Shown here one piece after another: positions 33,185 through 42,321 of a DNA stretch of 64,000 bases (position 1 is the stretch's first letter; each line of letters opens with the position of its first letter). The stretch covers positions 60,144-124,143 of the forward strand of contig PSKS01000002.1 in the NCBI GenBank assembly GCA_040289115.1, read 5' to 3'. Source of the stretch: JAUQQI01 sp040289115. GTDB taxonomy: Bacteria; Chloroflexota; Dehalococcoidia; JAUQQI01. The position numbers were made by a program, and so were the translations under genes. The notes below the pieces were generated by a model. It saw only the letters and a list, made by a program, of their open reading frames with translations. It made no database searches and had not been told where the DNA came from.

Positions 33185-34215
33185 CCTTGCTGGATTACCT
33201 GTACGACCTGTCCAATCTGGTCCAGGCCCTGGCCGCCTGGTTGGATACCTTTCTTCCGGGCTGGGCCGTTTACTGGATTGTTGGATTCATCGCGGTGGTG
33301 ACCACCCTGCTCTTTGCCGTCAACAATACCCTGGCCATGAACTACATCGAGCGCAAGGTGATCGCCCACTTCCAGGTCCGCTTCGGGCCTAACCGGGCCG
33401 GTCCCTACGGCCTCCTTCAGCCGGTGGCCGACGCCATAAAAATCCTGCTCAAAGAACCCATCATCCCGGCCGTGGCCGACAAGCCCGCCTTCATTTTGGC
33501 CCCAATCCTGGGCTTCGTCCCAGCCATCATGCCCTGGGCGGTCATCCCCTTCACGTCCCGGATGGTGGTAGCGGACCTAAATGTCGGGGTCGTCTACGTC
33601 TTCGCCATGGGCTCCCTGGCCACCATCCCCATATTTATGGCCGGCTGGTCCTCCCGTAACAAGTTCGCCCTCCTGGGGGCGATGCGGGCGGTGGCCCAGA
33701 TGGTAAGCTACGAGGTGCCTCTGGTGCTTTCCATCGTAGGGGTGGTCATAGCAGCCGGCACCCTCTCCCTCCGGGGAATCGTCGAAGCCCAGACGGTCCC
33801 GTACATTATTCCCCAGTTTTTGGGGTTTTTGGTCTTCTTCGTCGCCGGCCTGGGGGAGTTGAACCGCTCGCCCCTCGACATCCTGGAGGCCGAGTCGGAG
33901 ATCGTGGCCGGCTACCACACCGAATACTCCGGCTTTATGTTTATCCTCTATTACATTGCCGAATACACCCACCTGTGGGCCTACAGCGCTTTCATCACCA
34001 CCTTCTTCCTGGCCGGCTGGCGGGGGCCCCTCCTGCCGCCCTACGTCTGGTTTGTCCTGAAGATGGTCTTCGTCGCCTTCTTGCTTATCTGGCTGCGAGC
34101 CACGATGCCCCGGCTGCGGATCGACCAGCTTCTGGGGCTGGCCTGGAAGCTCCTTTTGCCGGTGGCCCTTATTAACGTCTTCATCACGGCCCTGGGCGTC
34201 TTCATCCTTGGGTAA
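33181..34215 (+). CDS. nuoH: complex I subunit NuoH
   Basis: 344 residues, eight or more transmembrane helices, with ERKVIAHFQVRFGPNRAGP and the acidic loop LGELNRSPLDILEAESEIVAGYHTEYSG (split here only for length). It lines the path from the quinone cavity into the proton-pumping arm. GTG 33181 overlaps the nuoD stop. Confidence 0.95.
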   Translation: MTLLDYLYDLSNLVQALAAWLDTFLPGWAVYWIVGFIAVVTTLLFAVNNTLAMNYIERKVIAHFQVRFGPNRAGPYGLLQPVADAIKILLKEPIIPAVADKPAFILAPILGFVPAIMPWAVIPFTSRMVVADLNVGVVYVFAMGSLATIPIFMAGWSSRNKFALLGAMRAVAQMVSYEVPLVLSIVGVVIAAGTLSLRGIVEAQTVPYIIPQFLGFLVFFVAGLGELNRSPLDILEAESEIVAGYHTEYSGFMFILYYIAEYTHLWAYSAFITTFFLAGWRGPLLPPYVWFVLKMVFVAFLLIWLRATMPRLRIDQLLGLAWKLLLPVALINVFITALGVFILG

Positions 34216-34227
34216 GGTAAAGCGGCT

Positions 34228-34782
34228 ATGCCGATACCGACGGTAAGCTACGGCCTTAAATACGGCCTGGGGATGTTGAGGGGGATGGCGGTGACTTTCC
34301 GCCATCTTTTCCGCCGGCCCGTCACCGTAAACTACCCGGAAGAGAAGTTCCATTACCCTTCCCGGATTCGGGCCCCCAGTTTCGTCTGGATTGAAGAGAA
34401 TTGCACCGGCTGCTCCCTCTGCGCCAAGGCCTGCCCCGTCGGGGTAATTAACATCGAAACCCTCCCCCACCCTTCGGACCCCACCCGGCGATACGTCGCC
34501 CGCTACGAGATGCAGACCTCTTTCTGCCTCTACTGCGGCTTGTGCGTGGAGGCCTGCCCCTTCCAGGCCCTCTTCCACGGCCGGGAAACGGAGCTTGCCA
34601 CCTACGACCGCTCGACCCTGCTTTATACCAAGGAACGGCTGAAAAAACTGCCCTGGCCGCCGAGCACCTACGGCCAGGTGGAGCTGCCGCCCGTCCCCGG
34701 CAAGCAGCGGGTGCCCCTTCTCCCGACCGGGGAGGTGCCCCACGAGACCCGGGTACCCCTTCCCCCGGAGGCCGAAGAATGA
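34228..34782 (+). CDS. nuoI: complex I subunit NuoI (two 4Fe-4S clusters)
   Basis: 184 residues with two ferredoxin motifs, CTGCSLCAKACPVG and CLYCGLCVEACPFQA, binding clusters N6a and N6b. Without NuoEFG this subunit is the most exposed electron entry point and a probable docking site for ferredoxin. The C-terminal 40 residues are proline-rich and longer than usual. Confidence 0.95.
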   Translation: MPIPTVSYGLKYGLGMLRGMAVTFRHLFRRPVTVNYPEEKFHYPSRIRAPSFVWIEENCTGCSLCAKACPVGVINIETLPHPSDPTRRYVARYEMQTSFCLYCGLCVEACPFQALFHGRETELATYDRSTLLYTKERLKKLPWPPSTYGQVELPPVPGKQRVPLLPTGEVPHETRVPLPPEAEE

Positions 34783-35276
34783 ACACCAGCGAGCCCGCGG
34801 TGGTCGCCGCCTTCTACGTCCTCAGCGCCATCACCCTGGGCGGGGCGGCCGGGGTCGTTTTCGGCCGCAACATGTTCCATGCCGCCCTCTTCCTGGTGGC
34901 TTCTTTCTTCGGCCTGGCCGGAATCTACGTTCTCCTTCAGGCCGACTTTTTAGCTGCCGTCCAGGTGCTCATCTACGCCGGGGCAGTCTCTATCCTGGTC
35001 GTCTTCGCCATAATGCTTACCCGCCAGGTGGAGCGGGGCAACGAATGGAACCAGCTCCGGGTGCCTGGACTGCTCCTGGGGCTGCTGCTCCTCATCGGCC
35101 TGCTGGCCGTCTTCACCCAGACCCAGTGGGCGGCGGGCACCGGGCCATACCCGACCGACACCGTTCAGGTGCTGGCCCGCCAGCTCTTTGGACCTTGGGT
35201 CCTCCCCTTCGAGGTTGCGTCGGTACTCTTGCTGGCGGCCCTGGTCGGGGCCATTATTATCGCCCGGGAGGAATAG
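34779..35276 (+). CDS. nuoJ: complex I subunit NuoJ
   Basis: 165 residues, five transmembrane helices, with NMFHAALFLVASFFGLAGIY and the FLAAVQVLIYAGAVSILVVF segment whose helix contains the pi-bulge region. ATG 34779 overlaps the nuoI stop (ATGA) and has GGAGG 7 bases upstream; a longer frame extends back into nuoI but has no support. Confidence 0.94.
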   Translation: MNTSEPAVVAAFYVLSAITLGGAAGVVFGRNMFHAALFLVASFFGLAGIYVLLQADFLAAVQVLIYAGAVSILVVFAIMLTRQVERGNEWNQLRVPGLLLGLLLLIGLLAVFTQTQWAAGTGPYPTDTVQVLARQLFGPWVLPFEVASVLLLAALVGAIIIAREE

Positions 35277-35279
35277 AGT

Positions 35280-35591
35280 TTGACCATTACCCTAACCCAT
35301 TATCTGGTCCTGAGCGCAACCCTGTTCAGTCTCGGCCTCTACGGGGCCCTGAGCAAGCGCAACGCCGTGACCATTCTGATGTGTCTGGAGCTGATGTTCA
35401 ATGCCGTGAACATCGCCTTTGTGGCCCTGACCCGGGTGGTGGCCCCCCAGCTCCTTACGGGTCAGGTGTTTGCCCTCTTTGTGATAACCGTGGCGGCGGC
35501 CGAGGTCGCCGTGGGCCTGGCCATCGTTTTGGCCATCTATCGCCAGCGGCGGACCATCGACGCCACGGAAGTCGACCTTCTAAAGTGGTGA
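35280..35591 (+). CDS. nuoK: complex I subunit NuoK
   Basis: 103 residues, three helices, with the two membrane glutamates in CLELMFNAVNIAF and VAAAEVAVGLAIV that belong to the proton path. TTG 35280 follows GGGAGG. Confidence 0.94.
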   Translation: MTITLTHYLVLSATLFSLGLYGALSKRNAVTILMCLELMFNAVNIAFVALTRVVAPQLLTGQVFALFVITVAAAEVAVGLAIVLAIYRQRRTIDATEVDLLKW

Positions 35592-35597
35592 GGGCCG

Positions 35598-35960
35598 ATG
35601 TCCTGGATTTACTGGAAGACGGTCCCTAACCTGATCGTCGCCGAGATGTGGCGTGGGGTAATCGAGCTGGGCGGATGTCCGGTGAAGATCCTGGTGGACC
35701 CCAACCGGTTTGAGGAAGGGATGATGGCCCCCCACCGGCTCTTCGTCCCCCGGGGCAAGGAGTTTATCGCCGAGGAGGCGATGCGGGCCTGGTCCGGCGA
35801 GGCCGTTTACGGCCCGGCCTTGGCCGCCGGGACCCATGAGCGGGGCCTCGTCGCCGCCCTGGAGCGACTGGTCGCCCTGCGGGAGGCGAAGCGACGGGGC
35901 GAGCTTCCGCCGGCCCCCGGCGCCCTTCCCCCGGGGTCCCAGAGCGGGAGGCAAGGCTGA
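35598..35960 (+). CDS. small DUF2007-like protein inside the nuo operon
   Basis: 120 residues, soluble, not a known complex I subunit. The pattern NLIVAEMWRGVIELGG, then CPVKILVDPN, HRLFVPRGKEFIAEEAM resembles DUF2007 putative signal-transducing proteins (an AE-x3-G-x-LE-x-G start and a VP-x-AxEA end); the match is by eye. The C-terminal 45 residues are low-complexity, rich in Arg, Pro and Gly. ATG 35598 has GAGGG six bases upstream, and its TGA shares a base with the nuoL start, so it is made in step with the complex. An assembly or regulatory role is inferred. Confidence 0.75.
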   Translation: MSWIYWKTVPNLIVAEMWRGVIELGGCPVKILVDPNRFEEGMMAPHRLFVPRGKEFIAEEAMRAWSGEAVYGPALAAGTHERGLVAALERLVALREAKRRGELPPAPGALPPGSQSGRQG

Positions 35961-37885
35961 TGGCACCCGACTTGGCCTGGCTCTTCATTCTGCTACCTCT
36001 CCTTTCGTTCCTGCTCTGCGTCTTCGTTACCCGGCCTTATCCCCGCCTCTCGGGCTACGTAACCATCGCCGCCGTCGGTGCCACCTTTCTGCTGGCCCTC
36101 CTCGCCTTCTGGGCCGTGGGCAACCTCCCGGCCGACCGCACCATCGAGTCCTCCATCCAGTGGGTGGTCATCGGCGGCTCGGTCCTTAAGGTCGGACTGG
36201 TCATCGACTCCCTCACGGCCATAATGCTCATCATCGTCAGCCTGGTTTCGTTCCTGATCCAGATTTACTCGCAGGGTTACATGGCCGGCGACCCCGGCTA
36301 CTCCCGCTACTACGCCTTTATGTCCCTGTTTACGGCTAGCATGCTCGGCCTGGTCCTGGCCAGCAACCTGCTTCTGGTTTTCATTTTCTGGGAGCTGGTC
36401 GGCCTGTGCTCTTATCTTCTGATCGGCTTCTGGTATCAACGGCCGGCTGCGGCCGCCGCGGCCAAGAAGGCCTTCCTCGTTACCCGGCTGGGTGACCTGG
36501 GTTTTCTGACCGCCCTCCTGGTGGCCTTCAACGCGACCGGCAATCTGGATATCCGTCACCTCATCGACCTGGCCGAGGCGAAGCAACTGGCCGGCATAAC
36601 TCTGACGGCGGTGGCCCTGGGGATTTTCTCCGGGGCCGTGGGGAAGTCGGCCCAGTTCCCCCTCCACGTCTGGCTGCCCGACGCGATGGAAGGCCCCACG
36701 CCGGTGAGTGCCCTTATCCATGCCGCCACGATGGTGGCCGCCGGTGTCTACCTGGTTGGCCGGACTCTCCCCCTCTTCCTGGCGGCCCCAGACGTGCTGC
36801 TGGTAGTGGCCGTTATCGGCGGGTTGACCGCCTTTATAGCCGCTACCATGGGCCTGGTGATGACGGATATCAAGCGAGTCCTGGCCTACTCCACCATCTC
36901 CCAGCTGGGCTACATGATGATGGGCCTTGGGGTCGGGGGATTCGTGGCGGGCATTTTCCACCTGTTCAACCACGCCTTCTTTAAGGCCCTGCTTTTCCTG
37001 GCGGCCGGAAGTGTCATCCACAGCCTGGGCACCCAAGACCTCCGGGAGATGGGCGGCCTGCGCCGGTTCATGCCGGTGACCTTCCTGACGATGCTGGCTG
37101 GGGCGCTCAGCCTCGCCGGCCTGCCCCCCTTCTCCGGCTTCTGGAGCAAAGACGAAATCCTGCTGGACGCCCTCCGCTTCGGCGGGGTCGGCCAAATACT
37201 CTATGTGCTGGGCCTAGTGACGGCCTTTCTAACCGCCTTTTACACCTTCCGGATGTTCTTCCTGGCCTTCGGGGGCGAGTACCGGGGCGTGGGCCCCGCC
37301 CCGGCCGGCCACAGCCACCATGGGCCGCCCCATGAGTCGCCACCGGTGATGACCGTTCCTCTGATTCTGCTGGCCGTTCCCTCGGTCCTTTCGGGATTCT
37401 TGGCCTTCGGGGGGATCTTCGGCACCTTCGGAGAGTTTTTAATCTCCCGCCTACCCTGGCATCCCCATTACGAGCCCGGCCTCGACACGACCACAATGGC
37501 CCTCTCGGCCCTGGTCTCCCTGCTGGGAATCTTCGGGGCCTACGCCTTCTACGGGGCCGGCTGGGTTTCGCCGGAGGCCTTTACGTCGGCCTTCCGGCCG
37601 ATACATACCCTGCTGGTTAACCGCTACTACATGGACCACCTCTACAACTGGATTGCCCGCCGGGTGGTTCTGGGCGTGGCGGCCGTCCTCGATTGGGTCG
37701 ACCGGTACGGGGTGGACGGAGTGGTCAACGCGGTGGCCGAACTGGCAGTGATGATGGCCGGGAGCTTGCGGCTGCTTCAGCGCGGCTGGGTCCAGTTCTA
37801 CGCCCTGATGGTCACCTTTGGAATCATCTTGCTGGCGGCGTTCTTCGGCTTCTTCGGCGACCTCATAGCCTTGTTGCGAGGTTAA
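35960..37885 (+). CDS. nuoL: complex I subunit NuoL
   Basis: 641 residues of the antiporter-like family. The conserved TM5 glutamate is in IFWELVGLCSYLLIGFW and the TM7 Lys in GKSAQFPLHVWLPDAMEGPTP. The long C-terminal lateral helix and final anchor are present (to LLRG). It contributes a proton channel and clamps the membrane arm. ATG shares a base with the preceding stop. Confidence 0.96.
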   Translation: MAPDLAWLFILLPLLSFLLCVFVTRPYPRLSGYVTIAAVGATFLLALLAFWAVGNLPADRTIESSIQWVVIGGSVLKVGLVIDSLTAIMLIIVSLVSFLIQIYSQGYMAGDPGYSRYYAFMSLFTASMLGLVLASNLLLVFIFWELVGLCSYLLIGFWYQRPAAAAAAKKAFLVTRLGDLGFLTALLVAFNATGNLDIRHLIDLAEAKQLAGITLTAVALGIFSGAVGKSAQFPLHVWLPDAMEGPTPVSALIHAATMVAAGVYLVGRTLPLFLAAPDVLLVVAVIGGLTAFIAATMGLVMTDIKRVLAYSTISQLGYMMMGLGVGGFVAGIFHLFNHAFFKALLFLAAGSVIHSLGTQDLREMGGLRRFMPVTFLTMLAGALSLAGLPPFSGFWSKDEILLDALRFGGVGQILYVLGLVTAFLTAFYTFRMFFLAFGGEYRGVGPAPAGHSHHGPPHESPPVMTVPLILLAVPSVLSGFLAFGGIFGTFGEFLISRLPWHPHYEPGLDTTTMALSALVSLLGIFGAYAFYGAGWVSPEAFTSAFRPIHTLLVNRYYMDHLYNWIARRVVLGVAAVLDWVDRYGVDGVVNAVAELAVMMAGSLRLLQRGWVQFYALMVTFGIILLAAFFGFFGDLIALLRG

Positions 37886-37889
37886 GGGG

Positions 37890-39347
37890 ATGCTCACAGC
37901 CATAATCTTGCTTCCGGTGGCAGGGGCCCTCCTCCTAGCAGTACTCCCGCCTGACCGCCGGCTCATCCGGGCGGTTTCGGTCACTTTTACCCTTCTTCCT
38001 CTCCTCCTAGGGATTTACCTGTTGGCCAACTTTAACTTGACCCAGGCCGGACCTCAGTTCGTGGAACGGGTGCCGTGGGTCCGCATCTTAGGCTTCAACG
38101 TGGATTATTACCTGGGGGTCGACGGCCTGAGTCTGCCCCTCCTGATCCTTAACCTGCTTCTGGGCTTCCTGGCCGTCCTGGTCTCCTGGAACATCAGTTA
38201 CCGGGACCGAGAGTACTTTATCTTGCTCCTCATTCTGGTCGCCGCGGTTTCGGGGGTCTTTTCGGCCCTGGATTACTTTCTGTTTTTCCTCTTTTGGGAA
38301 GTCGAAGTCATCCCCATGTACCTGCTCATCGGGGTCTGGGGAACCGGCCGCCGGGAGTACTCGGCGGTTAAGTACTTGATCTATACCCTGGTGGGCAGCG
38401 CCGCGATGCTTTTCGGCATCCTCTGGCTCTACTTTACCGCCGGCATCGGCACCTTTGATATGCTGGAGCTGGGCCGCCTTAACCTGGCCCGGGAGTTCCA
38501 GGCCCTGGTCTTCCTGGCCCTCATCTTTGGGTTTGCCGTCAAGCTCCCCGTATTCCCTTTCCACACCTGGCTGCCCGACGCCCACACCGACGCCCCCACC
38601 GCCGTCAGCGTTCTGCTGGCGGGCATTCTGCTGAAGATGGGCGGCTACGGCATCATCCGGGGAGTCGTTAACATCGCCCCGGAGGCGGCCCGGATATACG
38701 CCCCCCTGCTGGTGACCCTGGCCGTGGTGAACGTGGTATACGGGGCGTTGGTCTGCCTGAACCAGGTGGACCTAAAGCGATTGGTCGCCTTCAGCAGTAT
38801 CAGCCACATGGGCTACGTGCTCATGGGCATTGCCGCCGGCACCCAGACTGCCCTCACCGGGGCGGTCCTGCAGATGGTCAGCCACGGGCTCATCACGGGC
38901 ATGCTCTTCTCCCTAGTGGGGCTGGTGTATGACAAGGCCCACACCCGCCAGATCCCCGACCTGGGCGGGCTGGCGGCCCGGATGCCCATCATCGGCTGGC
39001 TCTTCGTCTTCGCCGGCCTTGCCGCCCTGGGACTGCCGGGCTTGAGCGGGTTCATTGCTGAATTCCTGGTGTTCCTGGGAACTTTCCCAGTCTGGCCGCT
39101 GGCGGCCATTCTGGGGGTTGTCACGGTGGTAATTACGGCCGGTTATATTCTTTGGGCGGTGGAGCGGGTCTTTTTCGGGCCGGTTAAGCGGGTCGCCCTG
39201 GAGCAGGTGGGGGATGCTAACTTCGTTGAGTGGCTGCCCCTGGCGGTCTTCGCCGCCATGATCGCTTTCATCGGGGTTTACCCCCGGTGGGTAACGGAGA
39301 TAATCAACGTTACGCTACCCCAGTTGGTAGCCCGGCTTGGCGGCTAG
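37890..39347 (+). CDS. nuoM: complex I subunit NuoM
   Basis: 485 residues, antiporter-like, with the key Glu in LFFLFWEVEVIPMYLLIGVWG and Lys in GFAVKLPVFPFHTWLPDAH. About 14 helices. ATG follows TTAAGGGG, four bases after nuoL. Confidence 0.95.
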   Translation: MLTAIILLPVAGALLLAVLPPDRRLIRAVSVTFTLLPLLLGIYLLANFNLTQAGPQFVERVPWVRILGFNVDYYLGVDGLSLPLLILNLLLGFLAVLVSWNISYRDREYFILLLILVAAVSGVFSALDYFLFFLFWEVEVIPMYLLIGVWGTGRREYSAVKYLIYTLVGSAAMLFGILWLYFTAGIGTFDMLELGRLNLAREFQALVFLALIFGFAVKLPVFPFHTWLPDAHTDAPTAVSVLLAGILLKMGGYGIIRGVVNIAPEAARIYAPLLVTLAVVNVVYGALVCLNQVDLKRLVAFSSISHMGYVLMGIAAGTQTALTGAVLQMVSHGLITGMLFSLVGLVYDKAHTRQIPDLGGLAARMPIIGWLFVFAGLAALGLPGLSGFIAEFLVFLGTFPVWPLAAILGVVTVVITAGYILWAVERVFFGPVKRVALEQVGDANFVEWLPLAVFAAMIAFIGVYPRWVTEIINVTLPQLVARLGG

Positions 39348-39375
39348 AAATCGACACGGAGGACGGGTTTAGACC

Positions 39376-40800
39376 ATGGACCTTACGCCGATCCTGCCGG
39401 AAATAAGCCTGGTGGGGCTGGCCATCCTGGTCATCATCCTGGACTTCTTTACCCGCCGCAAGGGGACTCTACTCCTGGTGGCCGTCGGCGGTCTGGTCGT
39501 CCCGGCTGCCTTCAGCGCCACCCTTATCGGCCGGACCGGAAGCTATCTTTTCGACACGGTCATTCTGGACCCCTACGCCGTGTTCTTCAAGTTCGTTTTT
39601 CTGCTGGCGGCCGCCCTAGTCCTGCTGGCCTCGGCCGACTACGTGGACCGCTTCCGGCTCTACGACGGCGAATACTACGCCCTAATCCTGCTCTCGGCCA
39701 CCGGGATGATGCTCATGGCCTCGACCCGGGAGCTAATCTCCATCTACCTGGCCCTGGAGCTGGCCACCATCCCCCTGGCCGTCCTAGCCGGCCTCCAGAA
39801 GGACGCCCGGGCGGCCGAAGCGGCCCTCAAATACTTGCTGCTGGCGGGCCTTAGCTCGGCCTTTCTCCTGTACGGGATGGCCATTCTCTTCGGCCTGACG
39901 GGAGCCACCGACCTGGTCGGCATTAGCCGGGGCCTTCCCGAGGCCGCCGGCCTCAATCGGGCTGCCCTGGCCATGGCGCTGGTCCTGCTGGTTGCGGGAT
40001 TCGGTTTTAAGATCTCGGCCGTCCCCTTCCAGTTCTGGGCCCCCGACGTCTACGAGGGAGCCCCAACCCCGGTAACGGCCTACCTTTCGGTGGCCAGCAA
40101 GATGGCCGGCTTTGCGCTGGTCCTCCGGTTCTTCTCTACCGCCTTTGCCAACGCCGCCCTGGACTGGCCCCTCATCTTCGCCGTCCTAAGCGTCTTCACC
40201 ATGACCCTGGGCAACATCGTGGCCTTAGTCCAGACCAATATCAAGCGGCTCCTGGCCTACTCGTCCATCGCCGCCGCCGGCTACGTCATGGTCGGCCTCG
40301 CCAGTGGCGGGGACCTGGGGGCCTCCGGCCTCATCTTCTTCCTGCTCAGCTATGCCTTCACCAATTTGGGCGCCTTCATTGCCGTCACCGCCATCTCCCA
40401 GCAGGTCGGGAGCGACGACATCGCTGACTACGCCGGCCTTGCCCGTCGGGCGCCCCTGCTGGCCTTCGCCCTGACCTTCTGCCTGATCTCCCTGTTGGGT
40501 ATCCCGCCCACAGCCGGCTTCGTGGCCAAGTTCTACCTGTTTGCCGGGGCCGTCCAGCAGGGCCTGCTATGGCTGGCCATCATCGGGGTATTAAACAGCG
40601 CGATCTCGGCGTACTATTACATCAAGGTCGTGCGGGCGATGTACTTGTTGGAGCCGAAGGTGCTGGGCCCGGTAAAGGTTTCAGCCCCGGTCGCCCTGGC
40701 CCTGGCCGCCTCGATGGCGGGCGTCCTTTTGGTCTTTATCTTTGCCTGGCCCATCATCGGGGTGACCGAGGCCGCCTCCCGCAGCCTCTTCGTTCGCTGA
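39376..40800 (+). CDS. nuoN: complex I subunit NuoN
   Basis: 474 residues, third antiporter-like subunit, with YLALELATIPLAVLAG and FKISAVPFQFWAPDVYEGAPTP. ATG 39376 has GGAGGACGG somewhat far upstream. It closes the operon; nuoE, nuoF and nuoG are absent and lgt converges immediately after. Confidence 0.95.
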   Translation: MDLTPILPEISLVGLAILVIILDFFTRRKGTLLLVAVGGLVVPAAFSATLIGRTGSYLFDTVILDPYAVFFKFVFLLAAALVLLASADYVDRFRLYDGEYYALILLSATGMMLMASTRELISIYLALELATIPLAVLAGLQKDARAAEAALKYLLLAGLSSAFLLYGMAILFGLTGATDLVGISRGLPEAAGLNRAALAMALVLLVAGFGFKISAVPFQFWAPDVYEGAPTPVTAYLSVASKMAGFALVLRFFSTAFANAALDWPLIFAVLSVFTMTLGNIVALVQTNIKRLLAYSSIAAAGYVMVGLASGGDLGASGLIFFLLSYAFTNLGAFIAVTAISQQVGSDDIADYAGLARRAPLLAFALTFCLISLLGIPPTAGFVAKFYLFAGAVQQGLLWLAIIGVLNSAISAYYYIKVVRAMYLLEPKVLGPVKVSAPVALALAASMAGVLLVFIFAWPIIGVTEAASRSLFVR

Positions 40801-40813
40801 GGACGGCCTCAGC
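40796..40813. terminator. hairpin between convergent nuoN and lgt
   Basis: GCTGAGG, loop ACGG, CCTCAGC: a perfect 7-base-pair stem spanning both stop codons. There is no T tract on either side, so a factor-dependent or weak bidirectional terminator is the best reading. Confidence 0.4.
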
Positions 40814-41612
40814 CTTCCCGCCGCCCGGCCCCAACGTCGACCCAAGTCCGCTGGCGCCAGCGCCAATAGAAGACGCCTAGAGCCAAGGGGAGAACCACCA
40901 AGGAGGTCACTTGGGCCTGCTTAAGGCCCATCCAGACCACCACGTTGTCCCGGCCGAAGAAGAGGCCGAACTGGCCGACCGCATAAAGGATGAGATAAAG
41001 GGCAAAGACCAGGCCATCGGGACGGAGGCGAAAGCGGACGTTCCAGAGGATGAAGAAAAGGACCAGGTTAAAGAGGAGCTCGTAGACGGCCGCCGGCTCG
41101 TAGGCCGTGGTGGGCGAGGCCACAAATGGGGACCGGGGATAGACCACCCCCCAGAGGTTAGTGGTGGGGTAGCCGACGATGTCGCCGTTTATCAGGTTGC
41201 CGATGCGGCCGAAAGCCTGGCCGACGGTGGCGAAAAGGGCGGCCGCATCCAGCAGGGGCCAGATCGGAACCTTATAAATCCGGCAGGCTACGACGATGGC
41301 AGCCAGGCCCCCGAAAATCGCCCCGTAGAAGGCCATGCCGCCCTCCCAGGTTGCCAGGATACGCCAGGGCTGGGCCAGGTAGGGTCCCAGGTCCTGCTGG
41401 AGGACAAAGTAAAGCCGGCCGCCCAGAAAGGCCGCCACCGCCGCCGGCCAGAAAACCTTCCAGATGTCCTCCTCTTTCAGGCCCTTCTGGAGGGCGTAGG
41501 GGAGGCTAACGTAGAGGCCGACCAGGATGCCGACGGCGTACATCAGGCCGTACCAGCGCACCGCCAGCGGCCCGATTTCGAGTATAACTGGATCGATATC
41601 GATGGTTACCAT
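40809..41612 (-). CDS. lgt: prolipoprotein diacylglyceryl transferase
   Basis: 267 residues, seven helices, with the Lgt signature GRIGNLINGDIVGYPT and the active-site region AVRWYGLMYAVGI. It attaches diacylglycerol to the lipobox cysteine of lipoproteins. ATG 41612 fits the homology start (MVTIDIDPVILEIGP); a longer frame upstream lacks support. This start codon overlaps, on the opposite strand, the probable start of ybeY. Confidence 0.93.
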   Translation of the reverse strand: MVTIDIDPVILEIGPLAVRWYGLMYAVGILVGLYVSLPYALQKGLKEEDIWKVFWPAAVAAFLGGRLYFVLQQDLGPYLAQPWRILATWEGGMAFYGAIFGGLAAIVVACRIYKVPIWPLLDAAALFATVGQAFGRIGNLINGDIVGYPTTNLWGVVYPRSPFVASPTTAYEPAAVYELLFNLVLFFILWNVRFRLRPDGLVFALYLILYAVGQFGLFFGRDNVVVWMGLKQAQVTSLVVLPLALGVFYWRWRQRTWVDVGAGRREG

Positions 41613-42138
41613 GCCATCTTTGAGTTTACCGCCGCAGAAACCGTCCCATCCAGCCCGGGTAGCCATCGCCTCAACCCTGGGGCCCATTCCCCGCTGGCTC
41701 CGAACCCTCATCCGCCAAGCTGTGCTGGCCACCCTGGCCGCCGAGGGGGTTGCGGAGCCGGTGCGGGTTGAGGTAGCCCTTACTGACGACGAGACGATAC
41801 GGCAGCTCAAGGCCCGCTATTTGGGCATCGACGAGCCCACGGATGTGCTCTCCTTCCCGGCCGGAGACTGGCCCAGTCCGGGCCAAAGCCGCTTCCGGGA
41901 GCTGGGCCAGGTGGTCATCGCCAAGCCCTTCGTCGAGCGGCAGGCCCGGGCCCAGGGCCACCCATTTGAAAGGGAACTGGCCTTCCTGGTGGTACACGGG
42001 GTCCTGCACCTACTCGGCTACCGGGACGAAGACCCAGCGGGCTTAGAGGAGATGCACCGGCGGGGAACCGAAATAACGGACCGGATATTCGGCCAGGGGG
42101 CCCAGGCCAACGCCGGGACCGGCGGGGGCGGGCCGTGA
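41611..42138 (+). CDS. ybeY: endoribonuclease YbeY (rRNA maturation factor)
   Basis: About 175 residues. The zinc motif is HGVLHLLGYRDED (usually H-x3-H-x5-H; here the last His position reads Asp/Glu-rich), preceded by DVLSFP and LGQVVIAKP. YbeY takes part in 16S rRNA 3'-end maturation and ribosome quality control. The start is uncertain: the helix PRWLRTLIRQAVLATLA belongs to the family, so it must lie upstream of it, and ATG 41611 is used although no ribosome site is visible. Confidence 0.82.
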   Translation: MPSLSLPPQKPSHPARVAIASTLGPIPRWLRTLIRQAVLATLAAEGVAEPVRVEVALTDDETIRQLKARYLGIDEPTDVLSFPAGDWPSPGQSRFRELGQVVIAKPFVERQARAQGHPFERELAFLVVHGVLHLLGYRDEDPAGLEEMHRRGTEITDRIFGQGAQANAGTGGGGP

Positions 42139-42296
42139 AGGCCTACGCCATCCTGGCCGTCTTCTGCCTGCTGGCCCTGGGGGCCTACTACGTCCTGACC
42201 CAGGTGGTCGCGGCCGGGGAGCTGGCAGCCTTCGTTGCCGTGGTGGTCCTGCTGGAGGTCGGCCTTATCGCCTTCAGCCTGGCCAGCGAAAAATAG
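42135..42296 (+). CDS. small two-helix membrane protein
   Basis: 53 residues, starting at GTG 42135 that overlaps the ybeY stop as GTGA. Two hydrophobic stretches (residues 3-21 and 27-48) are separated by a short polar turn, ending ASEK. It looks real because of the overlap, coding bias and membrane pattern. No family recognised. Confidence 0.6.
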   Translation: MKAYAILAVFCLLALGAYYVLTQVVAAGELAAFVAVVVLLEVGLIAFSLASEK

Positions 42297-42321
42297 CCTG
42301 GGGTTGTAAGCAGTCTCTCAA

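Noticed and set aside
35993..37195. Long minus-strand open frame (400 codons) opposite nuoL
   Set aside because: It is the complement of a GC-rich coding gene; the product is rich in Gln, His and Gly with no domain, and nuoL on the other strand is unmistakable. The same applies to the long frames opposite prfA (16151-17326), nuoH (33577-34743) and gdhA (55966-57429).
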